Shown: piece by piece, positions 37,741 through 54,088 of the stretch
Position numbering within the stretch: position 1 is the first letter of the stretch
Layout: each line of letters starts with the position of its first letter
Source of the DNA: an uncultured Rhodospirillales bacterium
GTDB taxonomy: Bacteria; Pseudomonadota; Alphaproteobacteria; Acetobacterales; Acetobacteraceae
Direction of reading: 5' to 3'
Assembly (NCBI GenBank): GCA_903928895.1
Contig: CAIYSR010000139.1
Coordinates: 42,637 to 106,636 of the forward strand
DNA: 64,000 bases
Notes under the pieces: generated by a model
What the model was told of the DNA's origin: nothing
The model's input: only the letters and a program-made list of their open reading frames with translations
Database searches by the model: none
Program-made: the position numbers and the translations under genes

Positions 37741-38052
37741 TTAGCCGGCCGCGCCCGCGGGAGCGGTCGTCGGCTGGGTGTCGGCGGACGCCGCAGCAGC
37801 GACGTCGACAAGCGGCGCGCCATTGCGCTCCACCACGATCCACGTCTTGCGCTTGGAGATCGGCCGGCATTCCTCGATACGCACAGCGTCGCCAATCTTG
37901 CAGGTATTGGCCTCGTCATGCGCGGCATAGTTCTTTGAACGCCGGATGAATTTTTTATACAGCGGGTGCATCACACGACGATCAACAAGAACCGTAACGG
38001 TCTTGTCCATCTTGTCGCTGGTCACTCGCCCCGTCAGGACGCGCCTCGGCAT
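37741..38052 (-). CDS. rpsQ: 30S ribosomal protein S17 with Ala-rich C-terminal tail
   Basis: 103 residues versus ~84-89 usual. Core from [21 protein letters not shown] through [22 protein letters not shown] is standard; residues ~82-103 are an Ala/Thr/Pro tail. Primary 16S rRNA binder. Confidence 0.96.
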   Translation of the reverse strand: MPRRVLTGRVTSDKMDKTVTVLVDRRVMHPLYKKFIRRSKNYAAHDEANTCKIGDAVRIEECRPISKRKTWIVVERNGAPLVDVAAAASADTQPTTAPAGAAG

Positions 38053-38065
38053 CGCCCTACTCCTT

Positions 38066-38281
38066 TCAGGACTTCGCCACGGCGGATTTCTTTTCCGCCA
38101 TGATCGTCTTCACACGCGCAATATCGCGCCGCACCTGCTTTACCCGGCCCAGTCCCTCGTTCTGCCCCGAGGCACGCTGGAAGCGCAGGTTGAACTGCTC
38201 CTTGCGCAGGTCGAGAAGCGAGGCGGACAATTCGTCCGCCGTTTTCAGCCGCACATCGGTGGCCTTCATCTGCTTTGCCAT
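38066..38281 (-). CDS. rpmC: 50S ribosomal protein L29
   Basis: 71 residues; [29 protein letters not shown] and [11 protein letters not shown] are family signatures. Located at the peptide exit. One base separates it from the rplP stop. Confidence 0.97.
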   Translation of the reverse strand: MAKQMKATDVRLKTADELSASLLDLRKEQFNLRFQRASGQNEGLGRVKQVRRDIARVKTIMAEKKSAVAKS

Positions 38282-38282
38282 C

Positions 38283-38699
38283 TCAGGCGTCTCCGATCCG
38301 GGTCACGAATTTGGTCTTGATCGGCAGCTTGGCGGCACCCAGCGTCAACGCCTCTTTGGCGAGTTCCGGCGCGACACCGTCGATCTCGAACATGATCCGC
38401 CCGGGCGCTACGCGGGCAACCCAGAACTCCGGGCTGCCCTTGCCGGAGCCCATGCGCACTTCTGCCGGCTTGGTCGATACGGGCACATCCGGAAAAATGC
38501 GGATCCACACGCGACCGGCTCGCTTCATCGCACGCGTGATCGCACGACGAGCCGATTCGATCTGCCGCGCCGTGATGCGCTCCGGCTCCAGAGCCTTGAG
38601 GCCGTAGGCGCCGAAGTTCAGCGTCGCACCACCTTTGGTGATGCCCTTAATCCGGCCCTTGTGAGCCTTGCGAAACTTGGTCCGCTTAGGTGAAAGCAT
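38283..38699 (-). CDS. rplP: 50S ribosomal protein L16
   Basis: 138 residues from ATG 38699 ([16 protein letters not shown]). Conserved [29 protein letters not shown], and [20 protein letters not shown]. Near the A site/PTC. The in-frame extension upstream to 38750 overlaps rpsC and is not used. Confidence 0.97.
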   Translation of the reverse strand: MLSPKRTKFRKAHKGRIKGITKGGATLNFGAYGLKALEPERITARQIESARRAITRAMKRAGRVWIRIFPDVPVSTKPAEVRMGSGKGSPEFWVARVAPGRIMFEIDGVAPELAKEALTLGAAKLPIKTKFVTRIGDA

Positions 38700-38721
38700 T
38701 GTCCTGTTCCCTTGCGCGCGC

Positions 38722-39399
38722 TTACCGCTGCGGAGCCTGTTCGGCCGCACGGCGATCCTGCGCCAGCGGATCGTGCGCCAAGATCTCGCCCTTGAAGATC
38801 CAGACCTTCACGCCGCACGTGCCATAGGTCGTCTTGGCGGTGGCTACACCGAAATCGATATCAGCGCGCAGCGTGTGCAGCGGCACGCGCCCTTCGCGAT
38901 ACCACTCAACGCGCGCAATTTCGGCGCCACCAAGCCGGCCACCACAATTGATACGGATGCCCTGTGCACCCAGACGCATCGCAGACTGAACAGCGCGCTT
39001 CATAGCCCGACGGAAGGCCACGCGACGCTCGAGCTGCTGGGCGATGTTCTCGGCCACCAAGGTCGCGTCAATTTCCGGCTTGCGTATCTCGACGATGTTC
39101 AGCGACACTTCCGACTTCGCCAGTTTTCCGAGATCCTTGCGCAGGTTCTCGATATCCTGACCCTTCTTGCCGATAACGACACCCGGGCGCGCCGCATAAA
39201 TCGTTACGCGCGGCTTTTTCGCCGGACGCTCGATCACAACGCGAGAAACACCGGCACCGGCGAGCCGCTTGCGCAAATGCGCACGCAGTTTGAAATCGTC
39301 GTGCAGCAACTTGGCGTAATCGCTGGACGCGAACCAGCGGCTGTCCCAGGTGCGGTTGATCCCAAGCCGCAGACCGATCGGATTTACTTTATGACCCAT
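38722..39399 (-). CDS. rpsC: 30S ribosomal protein S3
   Basis: 225 residues: N-terminal [26 protein letters not shown] domain ([20 protein letters not shown]), and C-terminal [22 protein letters not shown] block. mRNA entry tunnel helicase component. One base after rplV. Confidence 0.97.
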   Translation of the reverse strand: MGHKVNPIGLRLGINRTWDSRWFASSDYAKLLHDDFKLRAHLRKRLAGAGVSRVVIERPAKKPRVTIYAARPGVVIGKKGQDIENLRKDLGKLAKSEVSLNIVEIRKPEIDATLVAENIAQQLERRVAFRRAMKRAVQSAMRLGAQGIRINCGGRLGGAEIARVEWYREGRVPLHTLRADIDFGVATAKTTYGTCGVKVWIFKGEILAHDPLAQDRRAAEQAPQR

Positions 39400-39400
39400 C

Positions 39401-39811
39401 TTATGCGGCCTCCTGCGCCGAGTTCTCAGGCGCGGCTACAGGTGCGCGCTCCGCGACGACAATCTTGATATGGCTGAACCACTTCTCGATTCGCGCCGAC
39501 CGACCGCGACCACGCGCGTGGAAGCGACGCATCACAATCGACTTGCCGACCTCGGCACGGGTGACGACCAAACGATCGACATCGAGCTGATGATTGTTCT
39601 CGGCGTTCGCGATCGCGCTCTGCAGGACTTTCTTGACGTCCTGCGCGATGCGGCGCTTGGAAAAGGTCAGTGTCGCGACCGCGTCGGCCGCACCACGGTT
39701 GCGGATCAGACCCGCGACCAGGTTCAGCTTCCGTGGCGAGATACGGATGTTGCTCAGAACGGCCTGCGCCTCGGTATCGGCCAGAACGCGCGGATGTTTC
39801 GGCTTGCTCAT
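39401..39811 (-). CDS. rplV: 50S ribosomal protein L22 with C-terminal extension
   Basis: 136 residues versus about 110 usual, due to an Ala-rich C-terminal tail. [17 protein letters not shown] and [21 protein letters not shown] (signature region) are intact. It lines the exit tunnel, the site of macrolide mutations. ATG 39811 gives a canonical N-terminus. Confidence 0.96.
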   Translation of the reverse strand: MSKPKHPRVLADTEAQAVLSNIRISPRKLNLVAGLIRNRGAADAVATLTFSKRRIAQDVKKVLQSAIANAENNHQLDVDRLVVTRAEVGKSIVMRRFHARGRGRSARIEKWFSHIKIVVAERAPVAAPENSAQEAA

Positions 39812-39812
39812 G

Positions 39813-40091
39813 TCAGCCCCGCTTCGCCTTCTTGTCGGCCGAATGCCCGGTGAAGGTCCGGGTCGGCGAAAACTCGCCGAACTTGTGGCCGACCATGTTC
39901 TCGTTGACCTGCACCGGCAGGAACTTGTGGCCGTTGTAGACGCCAAACGTCAGCCCTACGAACTGCGGCAGTATCGTCGAGCGGCGTGACCAAATCTTGA
40001 TGATCTCGTTGCGGCCCGAAGCACGCGAAGCTTCGGCCTTGTTCAGCAGATACCCGTCGACGAACGGGCCTTTCCATACGGAACGCGTCAT
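39813..40091 (-). CDS. rpsS: 30S ribosomal protein S19
   Basis: 92 residues: [42 protein letters not shown] and [10 protein letters not shown] are all standard. 30S head protein near the A site. Confidence 0.98.
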   Translation of the reverse strand: MTRSVWKGPFVDGYLLNKAEASRASGRNEIIKIWSRRSTILPQFVGLTFGVYNGHKFLPVQVNENMVGHKFGEFSPTRTFTGHSADKKAKRG

Positions 40092-40095
40092 CGCC

Positions 40096-40929
40096 TCAGC
40101 CCTTACCCTTGTTGCGGCCGCGGATAATCAACCGATCCGTGCGCTTGTTGACACGGGTCTTGTAACCCTTGGTCGGCTTCCCCCACGGCGTAACCGGATG
40201 ACGGCCACCCGAGGTCCGGCCTTCACCACCGCCATGCGGATGATCCACGGGGTTCATCACGACGCCACGGTTATGCGGCTTGCGGCCCATCCAGCGCTTG
40301 CGCCCAGCCTTGCCGAACTCCTGGTTGGAGTTGTCCGGATTGGAGACTGCACCGATCGTGGCGATGCAGTCGCCTCGCACCATGCGCAACTCGCCCGACA
40401 TCAGCTTGATTTGCGCGTAGCCCGCATCTTTCCCGACGAGCTGCACATACTGACCAGCCGCACGGGCGACCTTACCGCCGGCGCCGGGCTTCAACTCGAC
40501 GTTGTGAACGATCGTACCGACTGGCACGGCCGACAACGGCATCGCATTGCCCGGCTTGATGTCCGCGCGCGCGGCGGCGATCACCGCGTCGCCCGCCTTG
40601 ATCCGCTGGGGTGCCAGAATATAGGCGAGTTCGCCATCCTGGTACCGGATCAGCGCAAGGAACGCCGTACGGTTCGGATCGTATTCAAGCCGCTCAACCA
40701 CACCTGGGACGTCAAACTTGCGACGCTTGAAGTCGATGATGCGGTACGACTGCTTGTGTCCGCCGCCACGGAACCGACTGGTGATGCGGCCATGGTTGTT
40801 GCGACCACCCGTCGAATGCTTGCCCTCGGTCAACCCCTTTACAGGGGCGCCCTTCCAGAGCTCGCTGCGGTCAATCAAGATCGTGCCGCGAAGGCTCGCC
40901 GTGACCGGATTGAAACTTTTCAGTGCCAT
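40096..40929 (-). CDS. rplB: 50S ribosomal protein L2
   Basis: 277 residues. [23 protein letters not shown] near the N-terminus, and the highly conserved [34 protein letters not shown], containing the PTC-associated His. Needed for subunit association and peptidyl transfer. Confidence 0.98.
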   Translation of the reverse strand: MALKSFNPVTASLRGTILIDRSELWKGAPVKGLTEGKHSTGGRNNHGRITSRFRGGGHKQSYRIIDFKRRKFDVPGVVERLEYDPNRTAFLALIRYQDGELAYILAPQRIKAGDAVIAAARADIKPGNAMPLSAVPVGTIVHNVELKPGAGGKVARAAGQYVQLVGKDAGYAQIKLMSGELRMVRGDCIATIGAVSNPDNSNQEFGKAGRKRWMGRKPHNRGVVMNPVDHPHGGGEGRTSGGRHPVTPWGKPTKGYKTRVNKRTDRLIIRGRNKGKG

Positions 40930-40943
40930 GTTCTATCCCCGGC

Positions 40944-41273
40944 TCACGCCAGACCGGTCGAGAGGTCAATCGATTGACCCTCGGCAAGCCGCACATACGC
41001 CTTCTTCACATCCGACCGGCGACCCGGCCGGCCCTTGAACCGCTTGGTCTTGCCCTTGGTCAAAACTGTGTTCACCGCCAAGACCTTCACCCCGAACAAG
41101 CCCTCGATCGCCGCCTTGATCTGAGGCTTCGTGGCATCGATCGACACGCGAAACGCAGTCTGTCCAATTTCAGCGAGCAGCGTCGTCTTCTCGGTAATCA
41201 CCGGGCTGCGGATGATCGTGTACATCGCCTCGCGCGACAGTGCCGCGACCTGCTTCTTCGCCATGCCACTCAT
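40944..41273 (-). CDS. rplW: 50S ribosomal protein L23
   Basis: 109 residues: [40 protein letters not shown], and [16 protein letters not shown]. Binds SRP and trigger factor at the tunnel exit. Overlaps rplD by 4 bp. An internal ATG at 41264 is also possible. Confidence 0.97.
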   Translation of the reverse strand: MSGMAKKQVAALSREAMYTIIRSPVITEKTTLLAEIGQTAFRVSIDATKPQIKAAIEGLFGVKVLAVNTVLTKGKTKRFKGRPGRRSDVKKAYVRLAEGQSIDLSTGLA

Positions 41274-41884
41274 GACAAGCGCTCCTTCAAACCGGCCACG
41301 CCTGCCGTGGTGATGGCAAGCACATCATGACGCAGAATGTCGTAAACATTGGCGCCTATCGTGGGCAGCACGTCGATGCCGTGGATATTGCGGCTCGCCT
41401 TGAAGAACCCATCGTCCACCGCCTGGTCGACGATCAGAGCCGAGGTCCAACCAAGCACCTTCAGCTTCGCGACCAGTTCCTTGGTCTTGGCGCCACCGGC
41501 CGCCGCATCGAGCACCACGAGCTTGCCGTCGGCCGCCTTCTGCGAAAGAGCCGAAATAAGGCCAAGACGACGCACCTTCTTTGGCAGGTCGTAGCTATGC
41601 GAACGCACCACTGGACCGTGGACAACGCCACCGGTCCGATACTGCGGCGCCCGCAGCGAGCCCTGGCGAGCGTTGCCGGTTCCCTTCTGCTTATACGGTT
41701 TCTTCGTCGTGCCCCGCACTTCCCCCATACCCTTGGTCTTGTGGGTGCCGGCGCGACGCTTGGACTGCTGCCAGTGGACCACACGCGCCATGATATCGGC
41801 CCGGGGAATGGTGGCGAAAATCTCGTCGGGCAGCTCGGCCGTGCCGGCGCTACCGTTGTCGAGGGTTTTGATTTCGATCTGCAT
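41270..41884 (-). CDS. rplD: 50S ribosomal protein L4
   Basis: 204 residues from ATG 41884. Tunnel-lobe signature [33 protein letters not shown] and [12 protein letters not shown]. Tunnel constriction with L22. The longer frame to 41947 overlaps rplC and is not used. Confidence 0.97.
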   Translation of the reverse strand: MQIEIKTLDNGSAGTAELPDEIFATIPRADIMARVVHWQQSKRRAGTHKTKGMGEVRGTTKKPYKQKGTGNARQGSLRAPQYRTGGVVHGPVVRSHSYDLPKKVRRLGLISALSQKAADGKLVVLDAAAGGAKTKELVAKLKVLGWTSALIVDQAVDDGFFKASRNIHGIDVLPTIGANVYDILRHDVLAITTAGVAGLKERLS

Positions 41885-41894
41885 CTTCCTGCCC

Positions 41895-42590
41895 TCAGCC
41901 CTGCGCCGTGCTGGCGGTCGCCGCCAACGCAGCGGGGAACGGCGCATCCGCCGGACGTTCAGCCTTCACGGCGTCACGCACCAACACATATCCGCCCTTC
42001 GAACCTGGCACGGAGCCCTTGATCATCAGGAGCCCCTTGTCCGCATCGACCGCCGCAACCTCGAGGTTGAGCGTCGTGATGCGTTCCTGACCAAGATGGC
42101 CAGGCATCTTCTTGTTCTTGAAGGTCTTGCCCGGATCCTGACGGTTACCGGTCGAACCCAACGAACGATGGCTGACAGACACGCCGTGGCTTGCCTCGAG
42201 ACCGGCGAAGTTCCACCGCTTCATGCCGCCGGCGAAGCCTTTGCCCTTGCTGGTGCCACAGACGTCGACCTTCTGGCCGACCACGAAATGGGCCGCCGAG
42301 AGCGTCGCGCCGGTCTCCAACATGGCGTCCGGAGATACCCGGAATTCGACCAGCTTCATCTTGGGTTCCACCTTCGCCTTGGCGTAGTGACCCTTGTTCG
42401 GCTGGCTGACGTTCTTCACCTTCGCTTTGCCCCACCCCAACTGAACGGCAGTGTAACCATCCGTCTCCTGGGTACGGGCAGCCACTACCTGGACATTGTC
42501 CAGATGCAACACCGTGACCGGAACATGTGTCCCGTCGTCCTTGAACAGCCGGGACATGCCCAGCTTCTTTGCAAGCAAACCTGTGCGCAT
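41895..42590 (-). CDS. rplC: 50S ribosomal protein L3
   Basis: 231 residues, slightly long because of an Ala-rich tail. Key [19 protein letters not shown] and [33 protein letters not shown] loop next to the PTC. Early 50S assembly protein; second gene of the S10 cluster. Confidence 0.97.
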   Translation of the reverse strand: MRTGLLAKKLGMSRLFKDDGTHVPVTVLHLDNVQVVAARTQETDGYTAVQLGWGKAKVKNVSQPNKGHYAKAKVEPKMKLVEFRVSPDAMLETGATLSAAHFVVGQKVDVCGTSKGKGFAGGMKRWNFAGLEASHGVSVSHRSLGSTGNRQDPGKTFKNKKMPGHLGQERITTLNLEVAAVDADKGLLMIKGSVPGSKGGYVLVRDAVKAERPADAPFPAALAATASTAQG

Positions 42591-42605
42591 TAACTTTCCC
42601 CAGAG

Positions 42606-42623
42606 GGACCCGGGCGTGGGTCC
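42606..42623 (-). repeat. Small hairpin between rpsJ and rplC
   Basis: GGACCC and GGGTCC flank 6 bases in the 52-bp gap. Possible mRNA structure ahead of rplC. Confidence 0.3.
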
Positions 42624-42642
42624 TTAGGCCAAAAATGAAAGA

Positions 42643-42951
42643 CTAGATCTTGATCTCGACGTCGACGCCGGCAGCGAGGTCGAGCTTCATCAGCGCGTCC
42701 ACCGTCTGAGGCGTCGGCTCCACAATGTCGAGAAGACGACGATGCGTCCGGATCTCGAACTGCTCGCGGCTCTTCTTGTCCACATGCGGTGAACGGTTCA
42801 CGGTAAAGCGCTCAATATGCGTCGGCAGCGGGATAGGACCCCGCACCCGCGCGCCCGTGCGCTTGGCCGTGTTCACGATCTCCTTGGTGCTGTTATCCAG
42901 CACGCGGTGATCGTACGCCTTCAGGCGGATGCGGATATTCTGGTTGTCCAT
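42643..42951 (-). CDS. rpsJ: 30S ribosomal protein S10
   Basis: 102 residues from ATG 42951. [52 protein letters not shown] and HRRLLDIV are hallmarks. Also the NusE antitermination factor. Follows tuf by 52 bp, which contain a stable hairpin. Confidence 0.98.
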   Translation of the reverse strand: MDNQNIRIRLKAYDHRVLDNSTKEIVNTAKRTGARVRGPIPLPTHIERFTVNRSPHVDKKSREQFEIRTHRRLLDIVEPTPQTVDALMKLDLAAGVDVEIKI

Positions 42952-42966
42952 CTCAGTCTCCAGGCT

Positions 42967-42988
42967 CCCCGCGCCCTGCGGCGCGGGG
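42967..42988 (-). repeat. GC hairpin between tuf and rpsJ
   Basis: CCCCGCGCC and GGCGCGGGG, 9-bp arms with 4-base loop, just ahead of the rpsJ Shine-Dalgarno (GGAG). No U tract. Candidate processing or attenuation site between tuf and S10 genes. Confidence 0.55.
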
Positions 42989-43003
42989 GTGCCGATCCAC
43001 TCG

Positions 43004-44191
<1,188 letters not shown>

Positions 44192-44254
44192 CGTCTTCTC
44201 TCCGTGCCCGCTAAGATCCGGGGTGGGGGTCTAAGTTTGTAAGCTGTCTCGAGA

Positions 44255-44731
44255 TTACCAGCGGTAATGGCTGAAAGCCTTGTTGGCTTCGGCCATCCGA
44301 TGGGTGTCTTCACGCTTCTTCACCGCCGAACCACGGTTGTTCACCGCATCCAACAGTTCGTTTGAAAGCCGGTCTTCCATCGTGTGCTCGCCGCGCTTGC
44401 GGGCGGCATCGATGATCCAGCGAATCGCCAGCGCCTGACGACGCTCGGTACGCACCTCGACTGGAACCTGGTAGGTGGCGCCACCAACGCGGCGCGAACG
44501 CACCTCGACGGCCGGCTTCACATTGTCCAATGCCTCGTGGAACATACGAACCGGGTCAGCCGCCTGGCCGCCGCGCTTCTTCATAACATCGAGGGCGCCG
44601 TAGACGATCGTCTCGGCTGCCGATTTCTTTCCGTCATACATCAGGGCGTTCATAAAACGCGTGACGACGACGTCACCGAATTTCGGGTCCGGTAGAATTT
44701 CGCGCTTTGCTGCGCGGTGGCGACGGCTCAT
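44255..44731 (-). CDS. rpsG: 30S ribosomal protein S7
   Basis: 158 residues: [23 protein letters not shown] and [26 protein letters not shown] are signatures; RLSNELLDA and the C-terminal helix are intact. 30S head assembly protein and, in E. coli, str operon repressor. 10 bp after rpsL. Confidence 0.98.
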   Translation of the reverse strand: MSRRHRAAKREILPDPKFGDVVVTRFMNALMYDGKKSAAETIVYGALDVMKKRGGQAADPVRMFHEALDNVKPAVEVRSRRVGGATYQVPVEVRTERRQALAIRWIIDAARKRGEHTMEDRLSNELLDAVNNRGSAVKKREDTHRMAEANKAFSHYRW

Positions 44732-44741
44732 TGACTACTCC

Positions 44742-45113
44742 TCACTTCGGCCGCTTGGCGCCATACAGCGAACGGCGCTGACGACGCTTGGCGATGCCCT
44801 GGGTGTCGAGCACGCCACGCAGGATGTGATAGCGAACGCCCGGAAGATCCTTCACGCGACCGCCACGGATCAGCACAACGCTGTGTTCCTGGAGGTTGTG
44901 ACCTTCACCCGGAATGTAGCTCACGACTTCGTAGCCGTTGGTCAGACGAACCTTGGCAACCTTGCGGAGCGCCGAATTCGGCTTCTTCGGTGTCGTCGTG
45001 TAGACGCGCGTGCAGACGCCGCGCTTCTGCGGGCACCCCTGCAGCGCCGGGACCTTGTTGCGCTTGGCGGCGGGTTCGCGGCCTTGAGCGATCAGCTGGT
45101 TGATGGTCGGCAT
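44742..45113 (-). CDS. rpsL: 30S ribosomal protein S12
   Basis: 123 residues. [49 protein letters not shown] (with the wild-type Lys of the TPKKPNS streptomycin site) and [14 protein letters not shown]. Decoding-centre protein. First gene after the predicted promoter at 45357-45385. Confidence 0.98.
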   Translation of the reverse strand: MPTINQLIAQGREPAAKRNKVPALQGCPQKRGVCTRVYTTTPKKPNSALRKVAKVRLTNGYEVVSYIPGEGHNLQEHSVVLIRGGRVKDLPGVRYHILRGVLDTQGIAKRRQRRSLYGAKRPK

Positions 45114-45405
45114 TGCGCCTCTTTCGATCCTGTCTGGCGTAGTCGTGTCTGGCTAACGCATATCTCAGTTGGCCGCCTTGCACGGGCGATGCCACCACGT
45201 TGCAAGACCAAATCCCGCGAAGGGCGGCAACTGCCTCCCTGCGGGGTCTGACCCAGCGAAACGGCCTTGGCTTCCAACCGGAAGCGGCACCGAACGCGTT
45301 GGTTCCTGCAAAACGGCGGCAACCCAACCGAGCGATGGGGGTAGCCGAGGGGGCGGAACCTACGGGCGCCTCGGAGCCAAGTCAAGCGATCTAGGCCGTG
45401 AGTCC
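45114..45405 (-). other. rpoC-rpsL intergenic region/rpsL leader
   Basis: The 358-bp gap 45114-45471 holds no coding sequence that I can support. It contains the rpoC terminator (45406-45446), the candidate rpsL promoter (45357-45385), and a ~235-nt untranslated leader toward rpsL, where no named riboswitch or protein-binding motif was recognised. Confidence 0.5.
45357..45385 (-). promoter_or_regulatory. Sigma70-type promoter for rpsL and the str-S10-spc genes
   Basis: Minus strand -35 TTGACT (45385-45380), 17-bp spacer, -10 TAGGTT (45362-45357). The -35 matches five of six consensus bases. It lies just beyond the rpoC terminator, where a restart promoter is expected. Transcript start near 45350 gives a long leader. 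Confidence 0.62.
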
Positions 45406-45446
45406 CACCAAAAGAAGAAGGGCGGCGATGCATCCACCGCCGCCCT
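45406..45446 (-). terminator. Intrinsic terminator after rpoC
   Basis: AGGGCGGCG and CGCCGCCCT (stem 45419-45446) around a 10-base loop, followed on the minus strand by TCTTCTTTT (45418-45410). A good rho-independent terminator 25 bp after the rpoC stop, separating rpl-rpo from the str-S10 genes. Confidence 0.82.
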
Positions 45447-45471
45447 CCAGTCGTCTTATGGGGTTGACCCC

Positions 45472-48400
45472 CTACTCCGCCGCGATTTCGGAGCCAGGGA
45501 TCGCCGGCGTCTCCGCCCGCAGCCCTTTTGCCTCGTCACGTCCGGCAGCAATCGCGCGCAGTCGGTTCATCACGCTACCAGTGCCGGCTGGAATGAGCCG
45601 ACCGACGATGACGTTTTCCTTCAGCCCGATTAGGTTATCGACCTTGCCGGCGGTCGCCGCCTCGGTGAGCACCCGAGTCGTCTCCTGGAAGGAGGCGGCC
45701 GAGATGAAGCTATGTGTCTGCAGCGAGGCCTTGGTGATGCCCTGCAGCACCGGCGTGCCGGTCGCAGCCCGCTCGCCTTCCGCCAGGCGCTTGCCGTTCT
45801 CGGCGGCGAACTCCATACGATCGACCTGCTCGCCCGCCAGGAACGTTGTATCCCCGGGTTCGACGATCTCCACTTTCTGGAGCATCTGCCGGACGATGAC
45901 CTCGATGTGCTTGTCGTTGATCTTCACGCCCTGGAGTCGGTAGACGTCCTGGATCTCGTTGACCAGATAATCCGCCAGCTTTTCGACGCCGAGCACCTTG
46001 AGGATGTCGTGCGGTACGCGCGGTCCGTCGACCAGCGGATCGCCGCGGCGCACGAAGTCACCTTCCTGCACCGAGACGTGCTTCCCCTTGGGAACCAGGT
46101 ATTCGCTGTCTTCGCCGGTCTCGTCGTTCTTCACGATCACACGGCGCTTAGCCTTGTAATCCTTGCCGAACTCGACCCGGCCGTCGATTTCCGCGATGAT
46201 CGCATGATCCTTCGGACGACGGGCCTCGAACAACTCGGCCACACGCGGTAGACCGCCGGTGATGTCACGGGTCTTGCTGCCTTCACGCGGAATGCGAGCC
46301 AACACGTCACCGGCCTGCACCTCGACGCCGTTCTCGACCGAAAGAATTGAATCGGGCGAGAGGAAATAGCGCGCATCATTGCCGTTCGGCAGCTTGATCA
46401 CCTCCCCCTTCGCATCCTTTAGTTGCAGCCGCGGCCGGAGGTCGACGCCGCGGGCATTCTGCTTGTAGTCCACCACCACCTTGGACGTCAGACCGGTGAC
46501 CTCGTCCATCCGCTCGACCAGGGTGACGCCCTCAAGCAGGTCAAGGTATTCAAGGCGTCCGTTGCGTTCGGTGATGATCGGCAGCGTGTAGGGGTCCCAC
46601 TCCGCCAGCTTCTGCGTGCGGGTGACAGTTGCACCGTCATCCACCAGCAGACGGGCTCCATACGGAACGCGGAAGCGGGCACGCTCGCGTCCTTTGTCCT
46701 CGAGCACGAGCTCGCAGTTGCGGCTCATGACTACGGGGACATTGGACGAGTTGATGACCACATTGCGGTTCTTCACGGAGATGATGCCGTCATGGCTGGC
46801 CTCGACGCTAGACTGTTCCGCGCCACGCTGAGCTGCACCGCCGATGTGGAACGTGCGCATCGTCAACTGTGTTCCGGGTTCGCCGATCGACTGGGCCGCG
46901 ATGACACCGACTGCCTCACCGGCGTTCACCGGGGTGCCCCGGGCCAGATCGCGGCCATAGCAATGGCCACAGACGCCGACTTTCGCCTCGCAGGTCAGCA
47001 CCGAGCGGATCTTCACCGTCTCGACGCCGGCCTTCTCGGCCCGTTCCGCCTCGGTCTCCTCGATCAGCGTGTTGCGGGCGATGATCAACTCGTTGGTCAG
47101 CGGATCGATCACGTCCTCGGCCGTCGTCCGGCCCAGGATCCGCTCAGACAAGCTCGAAACCACCTCGCCGCCATCCATCACCGGCTTGACCGTCAGACCG
47201 CGTTCGGTGCCGCAATCCTCTTCGACGATGATGCAGTCCTGCGCCACGTCGACCAGGCGCCGCGTCAGATACCCCGAGTTCGCGGTCTTCAACGCAGTAT
47301 CCGCCAACCCCTTGCGGGCGCCATGGGTGGAGTTGAAGTATTCGAGAACCGACAGGCCCTCTTTGAAGTTCGCGATGATCGGCTGCTCGATGATCTCGCC
47401 CGACGGCTTGGCCATAAGCCCGCGCATGCCGGCGAGCTGACGCATCTGCGCCGGCGACCCACGCGCACCGGAGTGGCTCATCATCCACACCGAGTTGGTC
47501 TGGATCCCCACTTCCTGCCGGCTGATCTCCTTCATCATCGCGGTCGCGACCACATCGGTGCAGCGCGACCAGGCGTCCACCACCTTGTTGTAGCGCTCGC
47601 CCGCGGTGATCAGGCCATCCTGATACTGCTGCTCGAACTCCTTGACCTCGCCCTGCGTCTTCAGGATCTCGGCCCGCTTGGTCGCGGGGATGATCATGTC
47701 ATCCTTGCCGAAGCTGATGCCCGCCTTCGCCGCATGGGCAAAGCCGAGGCCCATCAGCCGATCGGCGAAGATCACGCACTCCTTCTGCCCGCAATGGCGA
47801 TACACCGCGTCGATCACGTCGGACACGTTCTTCTTGGTCAACTGGCGGTTGATCAGGCTGAACGGGATCAACACGCTCTTCGGCAGCACCTGCGAAATCA
47901 GCATGCGCCCCGCGGTTGTCACCACCTTCTCCACGACCATGTTGCCGGAAGCATCCTTGGTCGGGAAACGCGAGCGGATCTTGTCGTGCAGCGTGATCCG
48001 CTTGGCGAACAGCGCGTGCTCGATGTCGCCGAGATTGGCAAACGACGGCACCTTGTCATCCGGCGTGGCGCGGAATTCCGGCGTCTCCAGCGACAGATAG
48101 TAGATGCCGAGCACGATGTCCTGGCTCGGCACGATGATCGGCTTGCCGTTGGCCGGGCTGAGGATGTTGTTGGTCGACATCATCAGCACGCGCGCCTCGA
48201 GCTGCGCCTCGAGGCTGAGCGGCACATGCACCGCCATCTGGTCGCCGTCGAAGTCGGCATTGAACGCAGTGCACACCAGCGGATGTAGCTGGATCGCCTT
48301 GCCTTCGATCAGCACCGGCTCAAACGCCTGGATGCCGAGACGATGCAAGGTCGGCGCGCGGTTCAGCATCACCGGATGCTCGCGGATCACCTCTTCGAGG

Positions 48401-49635
48401 ATGTCCCACACCTCGGGACGCTCCTTCTCCACCATCCGCTTGGCGGCCTTGATGGTCGTGGCGTGACCGTACTTCTCGAGCTTCGCGTAGATAAACGGCT
48501 TGAACAGCTCAAGCGCCATCTTCTTCGGCAGCCCACCCTGTTGCAGCTTCAGCTCCGGACCCACCACGATAACCGAGCGGCCGGAATAGTCGACGCGCTT
48601 GCCGAGCAAATTCTGCCGGAAACGGCCCTGCTTGCCCTTCAACATGTCGGACAGCGACTTCAACGGACGCTTGTTTGCCCCCGTGATGGCGCGGCCGCGA
48701 CGTCCGTTGTCGAACAGCGCATCCACCGCCTCCTGCAGCATGCGCTTCTCGTTGCGCACGATGATATCCGGCGCCCGCAGCTCGATCAGCCGCTTCAGCC
48801 GGTTGTTGCGGTTGATCACGCGGCGATAGAGATCATTGAGGTCGGACGTCGCAAAACGCCCCCCATCCAACGGCACCAGCGGCCGCAGTTCCGGCGGGAT
48901 CACCGGCACCACGTCGAGGATCATCCACTCGGGCTTGGCGCCGCTTTCGGCAAACGCCTCGATCAGCTTCAGCCGCTTGACCAGCTTCTTGCGCTTGGCC
49001 TCCGACGTTGCTTCCTTCAATTCGGCGCGCAGCTGCACCTTCTCGGCGTCGGCATCGATCCCCACCAGGATCGACTTGATCGCCTCGGCGCCAATTCCGG
49101 CCGTGAACTCGCTTTCGCCGAACTCGTCCTGCTTGTCCATCAGCTGCTCTTCCGTGAGCAATTGGTGCAGCTTGAGGTCGGTCGTGCCGGGCTCGAGAAC
49201 CACATAGTTCTCGAAATACAGGATCTTCTCCAGCTCCTTCAGCGTCAGATCGACCATCAGGCCGATGCGCGAGGGCAGCGACTTGAGGAACCAGATATGC
49301 GCAACCGGGCTGGCAAGCTCGATATGCCCCATCCGCTCGCGCCGCACCTTGGCCAGCGTGACCTCGACGCCGCACTTCTCGCAGATGATGCCACGGAACT
49401 TCATCCGCTTGTACTTGCCGCACAGGCACTCGTAGTCCTTGATCGGCCCGAAAATCCGGGCACAGAACAGCCCATCCCGCTCCGGCTTGAAGGTGCGGTA
49501 GTTGATCGTCTCCGGCTTCTTGATCTCGCCGTACGACCACGAACGGATCTGCTCCGGTGAGGCCATCTGGATGCGGATCTGGTCGAAAGTCATCGCCTGG
49601 CCGGTCTGGCCCAGGATCTTCATCAGCTCGTTCAT
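45472..49635 (-). CDS. rpoC: RNA polymerase beta' subunit
   Basis: 1,387 residues. N-terminal zinc site [19 protein letters not shown], catalytic [16 protein letters not shown] with the three Mg-binding Asp, bridge/trigger helix blocks ([25 protein letters not shown]), and a C-terminal zinc site ([16 protein letters not shown]). Core enzyme with RpoB. Starts 55 bp after rpoB stop. Plus-strand ORFs opposite it (for example 46423-48288) are shadows. Confidence 0.99.
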   Translation of the reverse strand: MNELMKILGQTGQAMTFDQIRIQMASPEQIRSWSYGEIKKPETINYRTFKPERDGLFCARIFGPIKDYECLCGKYKRMKFRGIICEKCGVEVTLAKVRRERMGHIELASPVAHIWFLKSLPSRIGLMVDLTLKELEKILYFENYVVLEPGTTDLKLHQLLTEEQLMDKQDEFGESEFTAGIGAEAIKSILVGIDADAEKVQLRAELKEATSEAKRKKLVKRLKLIEAFAESGAKPEWMILDVVPVIPPELRPLVPLDGGRFATSDLNDLYRRVINRNNRLKRLIELRAPDIIVRNEKRMLQEAVDALFDNGRRGRAITGANKRPLKSLSDMLKGKQGRFRQNLLGKRVDYSGRSVIVVGPELKLQQGGLPKKMALELFKPFIYAKLEKYGHATTIKAAKRMVEKERPEVWDILEEVIREHPVMLNRAPTLHRLGIQAFEPVLIEGKAIQLHPLVCTAFNADFDGDQMAVHVPLSLEAQLEARVLMMSTNNILSPANGKPIIVPSQDIVLGIYYLSLETPEFRATPDDKVPSFANLGDIEHALFAKRITLHDKIRSRFPTKDASGNMVVEKVVTTAGRMLISQVLPKSVLIPFSLINRQLTKKNVSDVIDAVYRHCGQKECVIFADRLMGLGFAHAAKAGISFGKDDMIIPATKRAEILKTQGEVKEFEQQYQDGLITAGERYNKVVDAWSRCTDVVATAMMKEISRQEVGIQTNSVWMMSHSGARGSPAQMRQLAGMRGLMAKPSGEIIEQPIIANFKEGLSVLEYFNSTHGARKGLADTALKTANSGYLTRRLVDVAQDCIIVEEDCGTERGLTVKPVMDGGEVVSSLSERILGRTTAEDVIDPLTNELIIARNTLIEETEAERAEKAGVETVKIRSVLTCEAKVGVCGHCYGRDLARGTPVNAGEAVGVIAAQSIGEPGTQLTMRTFHIGGAAQRGAEQSSVEASHDGIISVKNRNVVINSSNVPVVMSRNCELVLEDKGRERARFRVPYGARLLVDDGATVTRTQKLAEWDPYTLPIITERNGRLEYLDLLEGVTLVERMDEVTGLTSKVVVDYKQNARGVDLRPRLQLKDAKGEVIKLPNGNDARYFLSPDSILSVENGVEVQAGDVLARIPREGSKTRDITGGLPRVAELFEARRPKDHAIIAEIDGRVEFGKDYKAKRRVIVKNDETGEDSEYLVPKGKHVSVQEGDFVRRGDPLVDGPRVPHDILKVLGVEKLADYLVNEIQDVYRLQGVKINDKHIEVIVRQMLQKVEIVEPGDTTFLAGEQVDRMEFAAENGKRLAEGERAATGTPVLQGITKASLQTHSFISAASFQETTRVLTEAATAGKVDNLIGLKENVIVGRLIPAGTGSVMNRLRAIAAGRDEAKGLRAETPAIPGSEIAAE

Positions 49636-49690
49636 GCTGCCACCTGTAAAATGATGTCGGCGGTCAATGCGTCGGACGCGGCAGCGGGCC

Positions 49691-53863
<4,173 letters not shown>

Positions 53864-54018
53864 GCCTGTCCTATGCCCCGTTCCACTCGCTCGCCGCTCA
53901 TCCTGTTCAGCCACATGCCAAGCCGGAAATAGCCCGCCACGCTGTCTTCACGAGGATCGCTCCCCTCGCCTGGAGTAGCCCTGGTCAACTCGGACCAGCC
54001 CGTCAAGAACGCCAGAGA

Positions 54019-54046
54019 GGGCGGAAATCCTCCCGGATTTCCGCCC
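54019..54046 (-). terminator. Perfect 12-bp hairpin between rplL and rpoB
   Basis: Arms 54019-54030 and 54035-54046 (GGGCGGAAATCC type) with a 4-base loop, 42 bp after the rplL stop. On the minus strand the sequence continues TCTCTGG, so U support is weak. In E. coli a partial terminator and RNase III site lies in this exact gap and lowers rpoBC relative to rplJL; a similar job is inferred. Confidence 0.65.
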
Positions 54047-54061
54047 ATCCCGAACGCATGC

Positions 54062-54081
54062 CGCGGCGTAGCAATGCCGCG
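54062..54081 (-). repeat. Second hairpin after rplL
   Basis: CGCGGC and GCCGCG, 6-bp arms with an 8-base loop, 7 bp after the rplL stop. May work with the hairpin at 54019-54046. Confidence 0.35.
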
Positions 54082-54088
54082 ACGAGCC

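Noticed and set aside
46423..48288. 621-codon plus-strand ORF opposite rpoC
   Set aside because: Antisense shadow of a perfectly conserved rpoC frame; Asp/His/Arg-rich composition typical of GC-rich antisense frames.
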